The position numbers and the translations under genes are program-made. Below are positions 11,015-21,176 of a DNA stretch of 64,000 bases, piece by piece. The notes beneath the pieces were generated by a model that had not been told where the DNA came from, searched no databases, and saw only the letters and a list, made by a program, of their open reading frames with translations. Numbering within the stretch: the first letter of the stretch is position 1; the number at the start of each line of letters is the position of its first letter. This stretch comes from an uncultured Pelagibacteraceae bacterium (GTDB lineage: Bacteria; Pseudomonadota; Alphaproteobacteria; Pelagibacterales; Pelagibacteraceae), in contig CACJUO010000002.1 of the NCBI GenBank assembly GCA_902596675.1, positions 1 through 64,000 on the forward strand, read 5' to 3'.

Positions 11015-11353
11015 ATGGATAATCAAACTAAAGAATTAATTAATAATGAGATTAAAAATAATGAAGTATGCTTATTTATGAAAGGCACACCAGATGCACC
11101 TCAGTGTGGATTTTCCATGGCTGTTACAAATATTTTAAAAATACTTGAAGTGAATTTTAAAGGTGTAAATGTTTTAGCTGATCAAAGTCTTAGAGAAGGA
11201 ATTAAAGTATTTAGTGACTGGCCTACAATCCCGCAGTTATACGTAAAAAATGAATTCATTGGTGGATGTGATATTGTTAAAGAAATGTACGAGAGTGGAG
11301 AATTAGCAAAACTTCTTGAAGATAACGGAATAGAATTTAAAAAGAAAAGTTAA
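11015..11353 (+). CDS. grxD: Monothiol glutaredoxin (Grx4 family)
   Basis: VCLFMKGTPDAPQCGFSMAVTNIL...WPTIPQLYVKNEFIGGCDIVKEM; CGFS active site. Confidence 0.95.
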   Translation: MDNQTKELINNEIKNNEVCLFMKGTPDAPQCGFSMAVTNILKILEVNFKGVNVLADQSLREGIKVFSDWPTIPQLYVKNEFIGGCDIVKEMYESGELAKLLEDNGIEFKKKS

Positions 11354-11378
11354 AATTACTTTTGATGTTATAAATTAA

Positions 11379-11996
11379 TTATCTAGAATAATACTCAATT
11401 ACGAGATTAGGCTCCATCACAACAGGATAAGGAACTTCCTCAAATTTTGGAATTCTTACAAATTTAACTTTTTTATTTTTTTCATCTAATTGTAAATACT
11501 CTGGAACTTCTCTTTCTTTATTAGCAAGAGCTATGTCGATCAAAGCTAATTGTTTTGATTTGTCTCTTATTTCAATACTGTCTTCTTCTTTAACTTGGTA
11601 GCTCGAGATATTTACTTTTTTACCATTAACTCTAACGTGTCCATGATTTATTAATTGTCTGGATGAAAAAATAGTATTTGATAATTTTGATCTATAAATT
11701 ACTGCATCTAATCTTCTCTCAAGCAGACCAATTAAATTTTCTGCAGTATCACCTTTTTTCATAATAGCTTTTTTATACATATTTCTAAATTGTCTTTCAT
11801 TCATATTACCATAATAACATTTTAGTTTTTGTTTTGCTTGTAATTGAATTCCATAATCTGAAGGTTTTGCTGATTTAGTTTGACCGTGTTGTCCTGGGGG
11901 GTAAGCTCGTGTATTAAAAGGACTTTTAGGTCGTCCCCATAAATTAACTTTTAGTCTTCTATCTACCTTGTGTTTTGAGTTTAATCGTTTTGTCAT
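11379..11996 (-). CDS. rpsD: 30S ribosomal protein S4
   Basis: PYPPGQHG-like NTRAYPPGQHGQTKSAKPSDYGIQLQAKQKLK..., S4 domain RLDAVIYRSKLSNTIFSSRQLINHGHVRVNGKKVN. Confidence 0.97.
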   Translation of the reverse strand: MTKRLNSKHKVDRRLKVNLWGRPKSPFNTRAYPPGQHGQTKSAKPSDYGIQLQAKQKLKCYYGNMNERQFRNMYKKAIMKKGDTAENLIGLLERRLDAVIYRSKLSNTIFSSRQLINHGHVRVNGKKVNISSYQVKEEDSIEIRDKSKQLALIDIALANKEREVPEYLQLDEKNKKVKFVRIPKFEEVPYPVVMEPNLVIEYYSR

Positions 11997-12039
11997 ACTG
12001 TGATTATGGGGTTTATAGACATGAAAATATTTTTGTCAA

Positions 12040-12753
12040 TCAAGGTTTTTTAGTAAGACCCGCAAATACGCTTGATAATATGCGTATTTCTTTTTGAGAT
12101 AGTTCCATTTTATAAAAAATACTTCTTAAATTTTCCAACATTATCGGTTTTTTAGCTTTTTGTTTAAAAAAGTTTTGATTTTCTAAATTTGAAAAACAAA
12201 AATTTAACATTTTGGATATTTCTTTTTTTGTAGCTTTTTGTATTTTTTTTGACTTTTGAAAACTGTAGGTATTTTTTGAAATTAAAAAAGAAACCGCTTG
12301 TGCTACAATAACTAGGCTATGTGATAAATTCAATGATCTGAATTTACTGTCACTAGGTATTTGTAAAGTATAATCAGCATAACTAATTTCATTATTTGTT
12401 AATCCAGATGCTTCTGAGCCAAATAAAAAGGTTACTTTTTTATTAAAATTTATTTGTTTTAAATCTTCTAAAGAAATATGTTTTATATTTTTATTTCTAA
12501 ATCTTGCCGATGTTGCAATTAAAATATCTGTTTTGTTTAAGGATTTTTCTAAATTAGGATAAACTTTTGATTTCTTGATAATATCTTTAGCTCCAACGGA
12601 TGTTGCAATAATTTTGTCATTTGGAAATATTGGTTTTGGATCAATTAATAATAAATTTTTAAAACCAAAATTTTTAATGCCTCTAGCACACAGACCAATA
12701 TTTTCTGATAATTGAGGTTTATGAAGAATGAAAGATATGTTGTTTAAATTCAT
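12040..12753 (-). CDS. TrmH/SpoU-family RNA methyltransferase (TrmJ-like)
   Basis: ISFILHKPQLSENIGLCARGIKNFGFKNLLLIDPK...FLFGSEASGLTNNEI...SLNLSHSLVI. Confidence 0.88.
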   Translation of the reverse strand: MNLNNISFILHKPQLSENIGLCARGIKNFGFKNLLLIDPKPIFPNDKIIATSVGAKDIIKKSKVYPNLEKSLNKTDILIATSARFRNKNIKHISLEDLKQINFNKKVTFLFGSEASGLTNNEISYADYTLQIPSDSKFRSLNLSHSLVIVAQAVSFLISKNTYSFQKSKKIQKATKKEISKMLNFCFSNLENQNFFKQKAKKPIMLENLRSIFYKMELSQKEIRILSSVFAGLTKKP

Positions 12754-14351
12754 TAAGAACTTGCAGGTGCATTATCTTTAAACAATTTGTAATCAAGACT
12801 ATCTATTAGAGCTTTAAATGATGCATCAATAATATTTGGTGATACACCTATTGTGAACCAATTCTTTCCTTGAGAATCTGTACTTTCAATAGAAACTCTA
12901 GTCACTGCCTCTGTTCCTGTATTTAATATTCTAACTTTATAATCAACCAGTCTTAAATCTTTAAGGTAATCAGAATACTTCGAAATTTTCTTTATGTTGT
13001 TTCTAATGGCATTATCTAGAGCATTTACAGGTCCATTACCCTCTCCTTCACATACAATGGTTTCCCCATCTACTTCTAATTCTGCTTTAGCATAGGAAAT
13101 TATTTCTCCTGAAAAATTTTTTTTTACTGATACATCATATGCTTTAATGATTAAATATCTTGGTATTTCACCAACTATTCTTCTTGCGAGTAATTCAAAT
13201 GATGCATCAGCTCCATCATAACTATATCCAATAAATTCTCTTCCTTTAACTTCTTCAAGAAGCTGTTTGATTTTTGGGTCATTTTTCTTAATATCAATCC
13301 CAATCGTACTAAGTCTTGACAAAATGTTAGACTGACCTGCTTGATCTGATACTACAATATTTCTAACATTTCCAACCTCCATAGGATCTATATGTTCATA
13401 AGTTTTAGGATCTTTTTGAACAGCAGATACATGCATTCCCCCTTTATGAGAAAATGCTGCCGCACCAACATACGGCAAGTGTTTATTTGGTTTTCTATTT
13501 AAAATTTCATCAAGAAGTCTTGAACATTGAGTTAAATGCTTAATATTCTCACTCTTAATATTAATTTCAAATTGTTTTGAAAATTCATTTTTTAAATGCA
13601 AGGAAGGGATAATTGACATTAAATTCGCATTTCCACATCTCTCACCAAGGCCATTAATAGTTCCTTGAATTTGTCTAACCCCAGCTTGTACAGCTATTAA
13701 AGAATTTGCAACTGCATTTTCAGTGTCATTGTGAGCATGAATACCTAGATTTTTTCCAGGTACGTGCTTAATTACATCGGTAACAATCTCTGAAATTTCA
13801 TGCGGTAAAGTTCCACCATTTGTATCACATAAAATAACCCATCTCGCACCCTCATCGTATGCTGATCGAATGCAATTCAATGCATATTCTTTATCAGATT
13901 TATAGCCATCAAAAAAATGTTCAGCATCAAACATAAATTCTTTACCAGAATTTATTACATGTTTAGCACTTTCACTGATATTTTTTAAATTTTGATCTTT
14001 TGAAATACCTAGAGCTACATCCACATGAAAATCCCATGATTTTCCAAATAAACAAATTGAGTTTGCTTTTGAATTAATTAATGATGAAATCATAGGATCG
14101 TTTTCAGCACTATGCTCAGTTTTTTTTGTCATACCAAATGCTGTGAGGGTTGAATGATTAAATGAATATTCTTTGTTAAAAAACTCTGTGTCCGTGGGAT
14201 TTGCTCCAGGCCACCCACCTTCGATGTAGTCCACACCCAAGTTGTCTAAAGCGTTTGAGATTTTTTCTTTATCGTCTAAAGAAAAATCAACTCCTTGTGT
14301 TTGTGCGCCATCTCTTAAAGTGGTATCAAAAATATATATTTTGTCTGTCAT
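12753..14351 (-). CDS. cimA: (R)-citramalate synthase, CimA-type (isopropylmalate synthase family)
   Basis: IYIFDTTLRDGAQTQGVDFSLDDKEKI...DYIEGGWPGANPTD...HAHNDTENAVANSL. Confidence 0.92.
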   Translation of the reverse strand: MTDKIYIFDTTLRDGAQTQGVDFSLDDKEKISNALDNLGVDYIEGGWPGANPTDTEFFNKEYSFNHSTLTAFGMTKKTEHSAENDPMISSLINSKANSICLFGKSWDFHVDVALGISKDQNLKNISESAKHVINSGKEFMFDAEHFFDGYKSDKEYALNCIRSAYDEGARWVILCDTNGGTLPHEISEIVTDVIKHVPGKNLGIHAHNDTENAVANSLIAVQAGVRQIQGTINGLGERCGNANLMSIIPSLHLKNEFSKQFEINIKSENIKHLTQCSRLLDEILNRKPNKHLPYVGAAAFSHKGGMHVSAVQKDPKTYEHIDPMEVGNVRNIVVSDQAGQSNILSRLSTIGIDIKKNDPKIKQLLEEVKGREFIGYSYDGADASFELLARRIVGEIPRYLIIKAYDVSVKKNFSGEIISYAKAELEVDGETIVCEGEGNGPVNALDNAIRNNIKKISKYSDYLKDLRLVDYKVRILNTGTEAVTRVSIESTDSQGKNWFTIGVSPNIIDASFKALIDSLDYKLFKDNAPASS

Positions 14352-15712
14352 TATTTAAATTTCCACGCGGTTTTACCATTTTTATCCTCTATTTGAACTC
14401 CTTTTTCTAAAAGCTCATTACGAATTTGGTCTGCTAATTGGTAATTTTTAAGGTCTCTAGCTTCATTTCGTTCTTTTATTTTGGCCTCTATAAATTCCTC
14501 GCTGACCTCAGATTTTATTTTTTTGAAGTTTGCCCACTCATCTTGATCTTGAGTCAATAGTCCAATGAAATTGCAAGCCGATACAAACAATTGTTTGTCC
14601 TCCAAGTTTCCATTTTGTGATTTTTCAAATAATTTATGTAGATTGGCTATGTACTTTGGAGTATTCAAATCGTCATATAATGGATAAAGATTTTCATCAG
14701 AAATTAATTTTGGTTTGTCAACTTTGACATAGCTTTTGTACCATTTATCTATAGTCTTTTGACTTTCCTCTAAAAGTTTTTTATTCCAATCTAAAGGTTG
14801 TTTATAATGGGTACTTATTAAAGCCAATCTTAGAGCTTGGCCATTAATAGTTTTTTTAAAATCACTTATTTTTAAAATATTACCTTGTGATTTTGCCATT
14901 TTTTCATTTGAAAGTGTAATAAAACCATTGTGCACCCAATAATTTGAAAATACATCAGTATCATTAGCACATCTTGATTGAGCAATTTCATTTTCATGAT
15001 GAGGAAAAATTAAATCTCTCCCACCTCCATGAATATCAAATTTCAATCCAAGGTATTTTTTTGACATAGCAGAACATTCTAAATGCCAACCCGGTCTACC
15101 TTTTCCCCAGGGAGACTGCCAGCTAGGTTCGTCGTCTTTAGATGGTTTCCATAATACAAAATCCTCCGCATTCTTCTTGTAACTTGATACCTCAACCCTA
15201 GATCCAGATATTAAATCATCAATTTTTTTATTTGATAACTTTCCATATTCTTTAAATTTTTTTACTTCAAAATAAATATGATTATTACTTTCATAAGCAT
15301 AACCTTTAGATATTAAAGAGTTGATCATCTCAATCATTTCGTTAATATTTTCTGTTGCTCTTGGTTGAAAACTTGGATCTTCACAGTTAAGATATTTACA
15401 GTCATCTTGGAAATTTTTATTTGTATTATTTGTTAAATCTTTAATTGAAATCTTCTTTTCTTTTGCTGAATGTATTATTTTATCATCAATATCTGTTATG
15501 TTTCTGATATAAGTAACTTTATCGTTACCATATTTGCACTTTAATACTTTAAAAAGAATATCGAACACAACTAAAGGTCTCGCATTACCAATGTGAGGAT
15601 CATCATAAACAGTTGGACCACAGACATACATTTTAATATTATTAATATCTATAGGCTGAAATTTTTCTTTATTTCCGCCATAAGTATTTGTTAAAAAAAT
15701 ATCTTTATTCAT
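14351..15712 (-). CDS. cysS: Cysteinyl-tRNA synthetase
   Basis: YVCGPTVYDDPHIGNARPLVVFD...GWHLECSAMS...FPHHENEIAQS...MAKSQGN. Confidence 0.97.
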   Translation of the reverse strand: MNKDIFLTNTYGGNKEKFQPIDINNIKMYVCGPTVYDDPHIGNARPLVVFDILFKVLKCKYGNDKVTYIRNITDIDDKIIHSAKEKKISIKDLTNNTNKNFQDDCKYLNCEDPSFQPRATENINEMIEMINSLISKGYAYESNNHIYFEVKKFKEYGKLSNKKIDDLISGSRVEVSSYKKNAEDFVLWKPSKDDEPSWQSPWGKGRPGWHLECSAMSKKYLGLKFDIHGGGRDLIFPHHENEIAQSRCANDTDVFSNYWVHNGFITLSNEKMAKSQGNILKISDFKKTINGQALRLALISTHYKQPLDWNKKLLEESQKTIDKWYKSYVKVDKPKLISDENLYPLYDDLNTPKYIANLHKLFEKSQNGNLEDKQLFVSACNFIGLLTQDQDEWANFKKIKSEVSEEFIEAKIKERNEARDLKNYQLADQIRNELLEKGVQIEDKNGKTAWKFK

Positions 15713-15757
15713 TACTCAAGGAATATACTTTAATTTAAGATTTGTGAATCTATTTGA

Positions 15758-16495
15758 TTAGCTTGGAATCTTGCAAACTGGAATAGGATCCATTTTATGC
15801 AAGTTTGCGTTTCTAATTTTGATATATTTTTCTCTATTTATTGAATTTTTATTTTCCATAGCTTCTTCAAGCTCTTTATAACTTAATCCAAGTTGTCCTT
15901 CATCTGTTCTACCGTCATCCCATAATCCATCTGTTGGGGGAGCATCGATAATTTCTTGTGAAATATTTAACTCTTTTCCTAATTCCCAAACTTCAGTTTT
16001 ATTGCAATCAGCAATTGGAGATATATCTACCCCACCATCTCCATACTTTGTATAAAAACCTACTCCAAAATCCTCCACTTTATTTCCTGTTCCTACTACT
16101 ATTCCATTATTAGCAGCAGCTACTTGGTAAAGTGTAGTCATTCTTAGTCTTGCCCTTGAATTTGCCATACCGTGTAAACTATCAAAATTTTTTAAAGTTT
16201 TTTCAAATGTTGAAAAAAGACTATCAAGCTCAACAGTAATTCCCTCAACATTTTTAAAATTTTCTTTTAACCACTCTTGATGTTTTAAGCTTAAGTCATG
16301 CTGTGAACTTTTTTGTTTAATTGGCATAGATAGTACAATAGTTTTTAGCCCTGTCATTGCACTCAATGTGCTGGAAACAGAAGAATCTATACCTCCTGAA
16401 ATCCCAATAACCAAAGATTCAGCTTTTTTTGGCATCGAATTTACATAATTCAATATCCAGTCTTTAATAAATATTATTTTTTTGGCGGGTTCCAT
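15758..16495 (-). CDS. nadE: NAD+ synthetase (NH3-dependent type)
   Basis: SLVIGISGGIDSSVSSTLSA...VVGTGNKVEDFGVGFYTKYGDGGVDISPIAD; no glutaminase domain. Confidence 0.92.
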   Translation of the reverse strand: MEPAKKIIFIKDWILNYVNSMPKKAESLVIGISGGIDSSVSSTLSAMTGLKTIVLSMPIKQKSSQHDLSLKHQEWLKENFKNVEGITVELDSLFSTFEKTLKNFDSLHGMANSRARLRMTTLYQVAAANNGIVVGTGNKVEDFGVGFYTKYGDGGVDISPIADCNKTEVWELGKELNISQEIIDAPPTDGLWDDGRTDEGQLGLSYKELEEAMENKNSINREKYIKIRNANLHKMDPIPVCKIPS

Positions 16496-16532
16496 GTTTA
16501 AAATATAATAAATAATTTAAAAAATTAAATGA

Positions 16533-17918
16533 TTAAGATGCCGCTCTGATACCATTTTTAGCATACAAGGTATTCTTTTTAATCTCATCTGAAATTAAAA
16601 AGGCTAATTCAAGAGCTTGATTTGCGTTTAATCTTGGATCACATTGAGTATGATATCTGCTTGATAAATCTGTGTCTGATATTTTTTGTGCTCCACCAGT
16701 ACATTCTGTCACATTTTGTCCAGTCATTTCAATATGAAGACCTCCTGCATATGATCCTTCGCTTTGATGAACTGCAAAAACATTTTTAACTTCATTTAGA
16801 ACATTATTAAACGGTCTTGTCTTAAATCCTGTTGAGGATTTAATTGTATTGCCGTGCATCGGGTCACATGACCAGATAACATTAAGACCTTCTTTTTTAA
16901 TACCTCTTATTAGTTTTGGCAAAAACTTTTCAACTTTGTCATGACCAAATCTAGAAATTAATGTAATTTTACCTTTTTCATTTTTAGGATTAATTATTTC
17001 ACAAATTTTTGCGATCTCTGATGGATCAGATGTTGGTCCACATTTAATTCCAATAGGATTTTCAATTCCTTTACAAAATTCAACATGACCTCCATCGATT
17101 TGTCTTGTTCTATCACCTATCCAAACAAAATGAGCAGATGTGTCATGATATTCACCAGTCGTCGAATCTATTCTAGTCATAGCTTCTTCGAACGGCAAAT
17201 GTAAAGCCTCATGTGATGTCCAGAAATTAACAGTGTACAATCTTCTATTAAAATCAGATGTTATTCCGCAAGCTTCCATAAATGCAAGTGCATCAGCTAT
17301 TTTATCCTCTAATTCCTTAAATTTTTTGGCTTGGGCTGCAGATTTTATATATCCTAAATTCCACATATGAACATTTTTTAAATCAGCAAAGCCACCATTT
17401 GAAAATGCTCTTAACAAATTTAATGTTGAAGCAGATTGCGAATAAGCTCTGAATAATCTCTTTGGATCATATGCTCTACCCTTTTCAGTAAATTCAATAG
17501 AGTTAATATTGTCTCCTAAATAACTAGGTAGCTCGACATCTCCAATTTTTTCCGTTGGTGCGCTTCTTGGTTTAGAAAATTGACCAGCAATTCTTCCAAG
17601 TTTCACAACAGGCAAAGATGCAGAATATGTGAGCACGAGAGACATCTGTAACATTAATTTAAAATAGTCCCTTATATTGTCTGGATGAAATTCTGCAAAA
17701 CTTTCTGCACAGTCCCCACCTTGTAGTAGGAAAGCTTTGCCATCAACAACATTGGCTAACTGATCTTTAAGATGTCTTGTTTCACCGGCAAATACTAAAG
17801 GAGGAAAATTTTTTAATTTACTTAAAACTAAATTTAATTCATCCTCATCCTCATATTTAGGGATGTGCTTAACTGGATAATTTTTCCAACTATTTACTTT
17901 CCATTTTTTCATATTCAA
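16533..17918 (-). CDS. Class II 3-deoxy-7-phosphoheptulonate (DAHP) synthase
   Basis: FAGETRHLKDQLANVVDGKAFLLQGGDCAESF...GRIAGQFSKPRS...SDPMHGNT-type WSCDPMHGNTIKS. Confidence 0.95.
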   Translation of the reverse strand: MNMKKWKVNSWKNYPVKHIPKYEDEDELNLVLSKLKNFPPLVFAGETRHLKDQLANVVDGKAFLLQGGDCAESFAEFHPDNIRDYFKLMLQMSLVLTYSASLPVVKLGRIAGQFSKPRSAPTEKIGDVELPSYLGDNINSIEFTEKGRAYDPKRLFRAYSQSASTLNLLRAFSNGGFADLKNVHMWNLGYIKSAAQAKKFKELEDKIADALAFMEACGITSDFNRRLYTVNFWTSHEALHLPFEEAMTRIDSTTGEYHDTSAHFVWIGDRTRQIDGGHVEFCKGIENPIGIKCGPTSDPSEIAKICEIINPKNEKGKITLISRFGHDKVEKFLPKLIRGIKKEGLNVIWSCDPMHGNTIKSSTGFKTRPFNNVLNEVKNVFAVHQSEGSYAGGLHIEMTGQNVTECTGGAQKISDTDLSSRYHTQCDPRLNANQALELAFLISDEIKKNTLYAKNGIRAAS

Positions 17919-17947
17919 CCTATGAGTGTTCTAGCAGAGTTTTAATA

Positions 17948-19768
17948 TTATTCAACAGTGACAGATTTTGCTAAATTTCTTGGCTTATCAATATCATAAC
18001 CTTTTTCTAATGCTGAATAAAAAGCAAGTTTTTGTAAAGGAAGTGTCATTAAAAAAGGAATTAAATCATCATCAAGTTGATCAACTTCAATCTTTTCCCA
18101 AATATTTTCTGAAATAACTTCATCCTTATTTTTATTTGTAATCAATAAAACTTTAGCACCTCTGGCTATTACTTCTTGCATATTAGAAATCGTTTTTTTG
18201 TAATGCTCATCTCTCGGGGCCAAAACAACTACTGGCATACCCTCTTCTATAAGTGCCAATGGTCCATGTTTCATTTCACCAGCTGGATATCCCTCAGCAT
18301 GAACATAAGCCAATTCTTTTAATTTTAGTGCACCCTCTAAAGCAATTGGGAATGAATTACCTCTTCCTAAAAACATAGAACCTTTAGCTTTAGCAAAAAC
18401 CTTACCAATATTTAATATTTTTTGATCTTGTCTAAGAGTTTTTTTTGCAGAATTCGATAAATTTAATATATTTTTTATTTTTGATTTATACTCTTTTCCG
18501 TTAATGCACTTTTGATCAAAAGAAATTTTTGTTGATAAGATATATAAAACTAGCATTTGACCTATAAATGCTTTAGTTGAAGCTACACCAATTTCTTGTC
18601 CACAATAAATAGGTAATACTAAATCAGCGTTTCGTGCAATCGAGCTCTCAATAACATTAACTATCGCACAAGTTTTCATTTTATTTTTTTTACATAAATC
18701 TAATGCTGCATATGTGTCCGCAGTCTCTCCTGATTGAGAAACAAAAATATATAGACAATCTTTTTTAAATCTAACTTTTCGGTATCTAAATTCTGAAGCT
18801 ATATCAACTGAAATATCTAGATTTGTATTTTGTTCCATCCAATATTTTGCAATTAAACACGAATGAAACGCAGTACCACATCCAATTAACATTGCAGATT
18901 TAAAAGAGCTTATTTTCCAAGGAAAATTGTAAATATTAATTTGATTATTAAACTTATCAATATACTCATTAATACAATCGTTTATAGTTGAAGGTTGTTC
19001 GTCTATTTCTTTCTCCATAAAGTATTTATAATCGCCTTTGTCATAATTTAATTCATCTTTAGATAAATTCATCACTTTTTTATTTATTTTTAATCCTTCG
19101 TTATCAAAAAAATCTATATGATCTTTTTTGACAAAACAAAACTCTCCATCATCTAAATAAGAAATTTTATTTGTCATAGACTTTAGTGCATAAGAATCTG
19201 AGCCTAGATAATTTTCATTTGGTCCATAACCAACTGCTAAGGGAGAACCTCTTCTTGCTCCTATCATTAAATCATTTTGACCTTTAAATATAATTCCAAG
19301 TGCAAAACTACCATGAAGTTTTTTAAGAACTTTTATTATTGTATTTTTTAATGAATTCTTTTTTAAGTAATCTGTTACTAAATGAGCTATTACTTCTGTA
19401 TCTGTTTGTGATTTAAAGATATAACCTTTTTTTTCCAAAATTTTTTTTAATATTGTTGAATTTTCAATAATTCCATTGTGAACCACTGAGACTTCTTCGG
19501 AAGAATGAGGATGAGCATTAATTTTACTAGGTTTGCCATGTGTTGCCCACCTTACATGTCCAATGCCGATATCGCCTTTGAGGTTAAATTTATTAATGTC
19601 TCTCTCTAAAACATCGACCCTACCCTCGCACTTAACTTCATTTATGTTTCCATTGACCAAAGTAGCAATACCAGCTGAATCATATCCCCTGTACTCAAGT
19701 TTTTTTAAGGAGTTAATTATTCTACCAGATACTTCTTTTGAGCTGATTATTCCGACTATACCGCACAT
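17948..19768 (-). CDS. glmS: Glutamine-fructose-6-phosphate aminotransferase
   Basis: MCGIVGIISSKEVSGRIINSLKKLEYRGYDSAGIA...GETADTYAAL...DKPRNLAKSVTVE. Confidence 0.97.
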   Translation of the reverse strand: MCGIVGIISSKEVSGRIINSLKKLEYRGYDSAGIATLVNGNINEVKCEGRVDVLERDINKFNLKGDIGIGHVRWATHGKPSKINAHPHSSEEVSVVHNGIIENSTILKKILEKKGYIFKSQTDTEVIAHLVTDYLKKNSLKNTIIKVLKKLHGSFALGIIFKGQNDLMIGARRGSPLAVGYGPNENYLGSDSYALKSMTNKISYLDDGEFCFVKKDHIDFFDNEGLKINKKVMNLSKDELNYDKGDYKYFMEKEIDEQPSTINDCINEYIDKFNNQINIYNFPWKISSFKSAMLIGCGTAFHSCLIAKYWMEQNTNLDISVDIASEFRYRKVRFKKDCLYIFVSQSGETADTYAALDLCKKNKMKTCAIVNVIESSIARNADLVLPIYCGQEIGVASTKAFIGQMLVLYILSTKISFDQKCINGKEYKSKIKNILNLSNSAKKTLRQDQKILNIGKVFAKAKGSMFLGRGNSFPIALEGALKLKELAYVHAEGYPAGEMKHGPLALIEEGMPVVVLAPRDEHYKKTISNMQEVIARGAKVLLITNKNKDEVISENIWEKIEVDQLDDDLIPFLMTLPLQKLAFYSALEKGYDIDKPRNLAKSVTVE

Positions 19769-20389
19769 TTATTTTTTTCTTTTATATTTTTTAACTTCAA
19801 TTTGATTAGATCTTGTTAATGCCAATGAGCCTTTAGCAACTTTTTTTGTAATAACAGATCCAGCTCCAATTACACTTTTTTTTTCTAGCTTAACTGGAGC
19901 GACTAAAGATGTATTTGATCCAACAAAAACATCATCATCAATAATAGTTTTCATTTTTTTAACACCGTCATAATTACATGTAATTGTTCCTGCTCCAATA
20001 TTAACTTTTTTACCAAGTTTTGAGTCTCCGACATAAGAAAGATGACTTAGTTTCGAATTTTTACCTATTATACTTTTTTTAACTTCAACAAAATTTCCAA
20101 CTTTTGATCCAGACTTTAGTATTGTGCCTGGCCTTAACCTTGCGTAAGGACCAACATTTACATTGCTTTCTATTTTTACTCCCTCTAAATGAGAGAAAGA
20201 TAAAATTCTTACATTATTACCTAATGAAACATTATCTGAAATAACAACATATGGATCAATAGTTACATTTTTGCCAATTTTAGTATTTTTTGAAAAAAAT
20301 ACTGTTTCAGGAGCGGTCATTTTAACACCACTTTTTATAAATTTATTTCTAAGTTTTATTTGTTCGTTCTGAAATTTTTTTTGTTTCAT
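19769..20389 (-). CDS. GlmU C-terminal left-handed beta-helix acetyltransferase domain only (no uridylyltransferase domain)
   Basis: Hexapeptide repeats with GlmU-type [25 protein letters not shown]...[10 protein letters not shown]...[15 protein letters not shown]-like motif; 206 aa starts just before the beta-helix; directly abuts glmS. Confidence 0.88.
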   Translation of the reverse strand: MKQKKFQNEQIKLRNKFIKSGVKMTAPETVFFSKNTKIGKNVTIDPYVVISDNVSLGNNVRILSFSHLEGVKIESNVNVGPYARLRPGTILKSGSKVGNFVEVKKSIIGKNSKLSHLSYVGDSKLGKKVNIGAGTITCNYDGVKKMKTIIDDDVFVGSNTSLVAPVKLEKKSVIGAGSVITKKVAKGSLALTRSNQIEVKKYKRKK

Positions 20390-20457
20390 TTGATATTTTT
20401 ATATATTTGGGTATTAGTTTAATTAATTCACAATATATTTCTTAATAATACTTTTAA

Positions 20458-21123
20458 ATGGCACAAAAATTTACAATTCTGTTTGATCTTGATGGAACAT
20501 TAGTTGATACAGCACCAGATTTGATACGTGCTCATAATCATGTAATGAAAAAATTTGGTTATCCAACCAAAACTTTAGGTGAATTAAAAAATGCTGTCGG
20601 CAAAGGTGCAAAGGCAATGATGGCAAAAGCTAACGGTCAGTGGAAATGGTTTGATGAAAAAATTCAAAATGAAATGACAAATGAGTTTTTAACTTACTAT
20701 GGTGATAATATTTTACATGAGAGTAAATTAATTAATGGTGTTAAAGAATTTCTAAATTGGTGCAAAAAAGAAAATATTTCGATGGCTGTTTGCACTAATA
20801 AGACTGAACATTTAGCGGTTGATCTTTTAAAGAAAATTGGAATTTATGATTATTTTGAGTATGTTGCAGGTTATAATACTTTTGAATATTGTAAGCCAGA
20901 CCCTAGGCACTTAACCACAACTATCCAAATTTTAGATGGTAAAATAAATAAATCAATTATGATCGGAGATAGTGAAACAGATGCAAATGCTGCTAAAGCA
21001 GCTGAAATTCCAATAATTTTACTCAAATATGGTTATACAGAAAAGCATTCAAACGAAATTTATCATAATCACCTAATTAAAGACTTTGTCGGAATTGAAA
21101 AAATAGTAACTGAATATCTTTAA
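20458..21123 (+). CDS. gph: Phosphoglycolate phosphatase-like HAD hydrolase
   Basis: ILFDLDGTLVDTAPDLIRAHN...CTNKTEHLAVDLL...CKPDPRHL...MIGDSETDANAA. Confidence 0.9.
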   Translation: MAQKFTILFDLDGTLVDTAPDLIRAHNHVMKKFGYPTKTLGELKNAVGKGAKAMMAKANGQWKWFDEKIQNEMTNEFLTYYGDNILHESKLINGVKEFLNWCKKENISMAVCTNKTEHLAVDLLKKIGIYDYFEYVAGYNTFEYCKPDPRHLTTTIQILDGKINKSIMIGDSETDANAAKAAEIPIILLKYGYTEKHSNEIYHNHLIKDFVGIEKIVTEYL

Positions 21124-21176
21124 TATTGATTAATTTAATTTAACTATTAAAACAAAATAACAACCTAGGAATTATT

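Noticed and set aside
14201-14410. Plus-strand ORF over cimA/cysS junction
   Set aside because: Antisense to two strong CDSs; no supporting motif.
19533-19805. Plus-strand ORF over the glmS start
   Set aside because: Antisense to glmS N-terminus (MCGIVG is certain).
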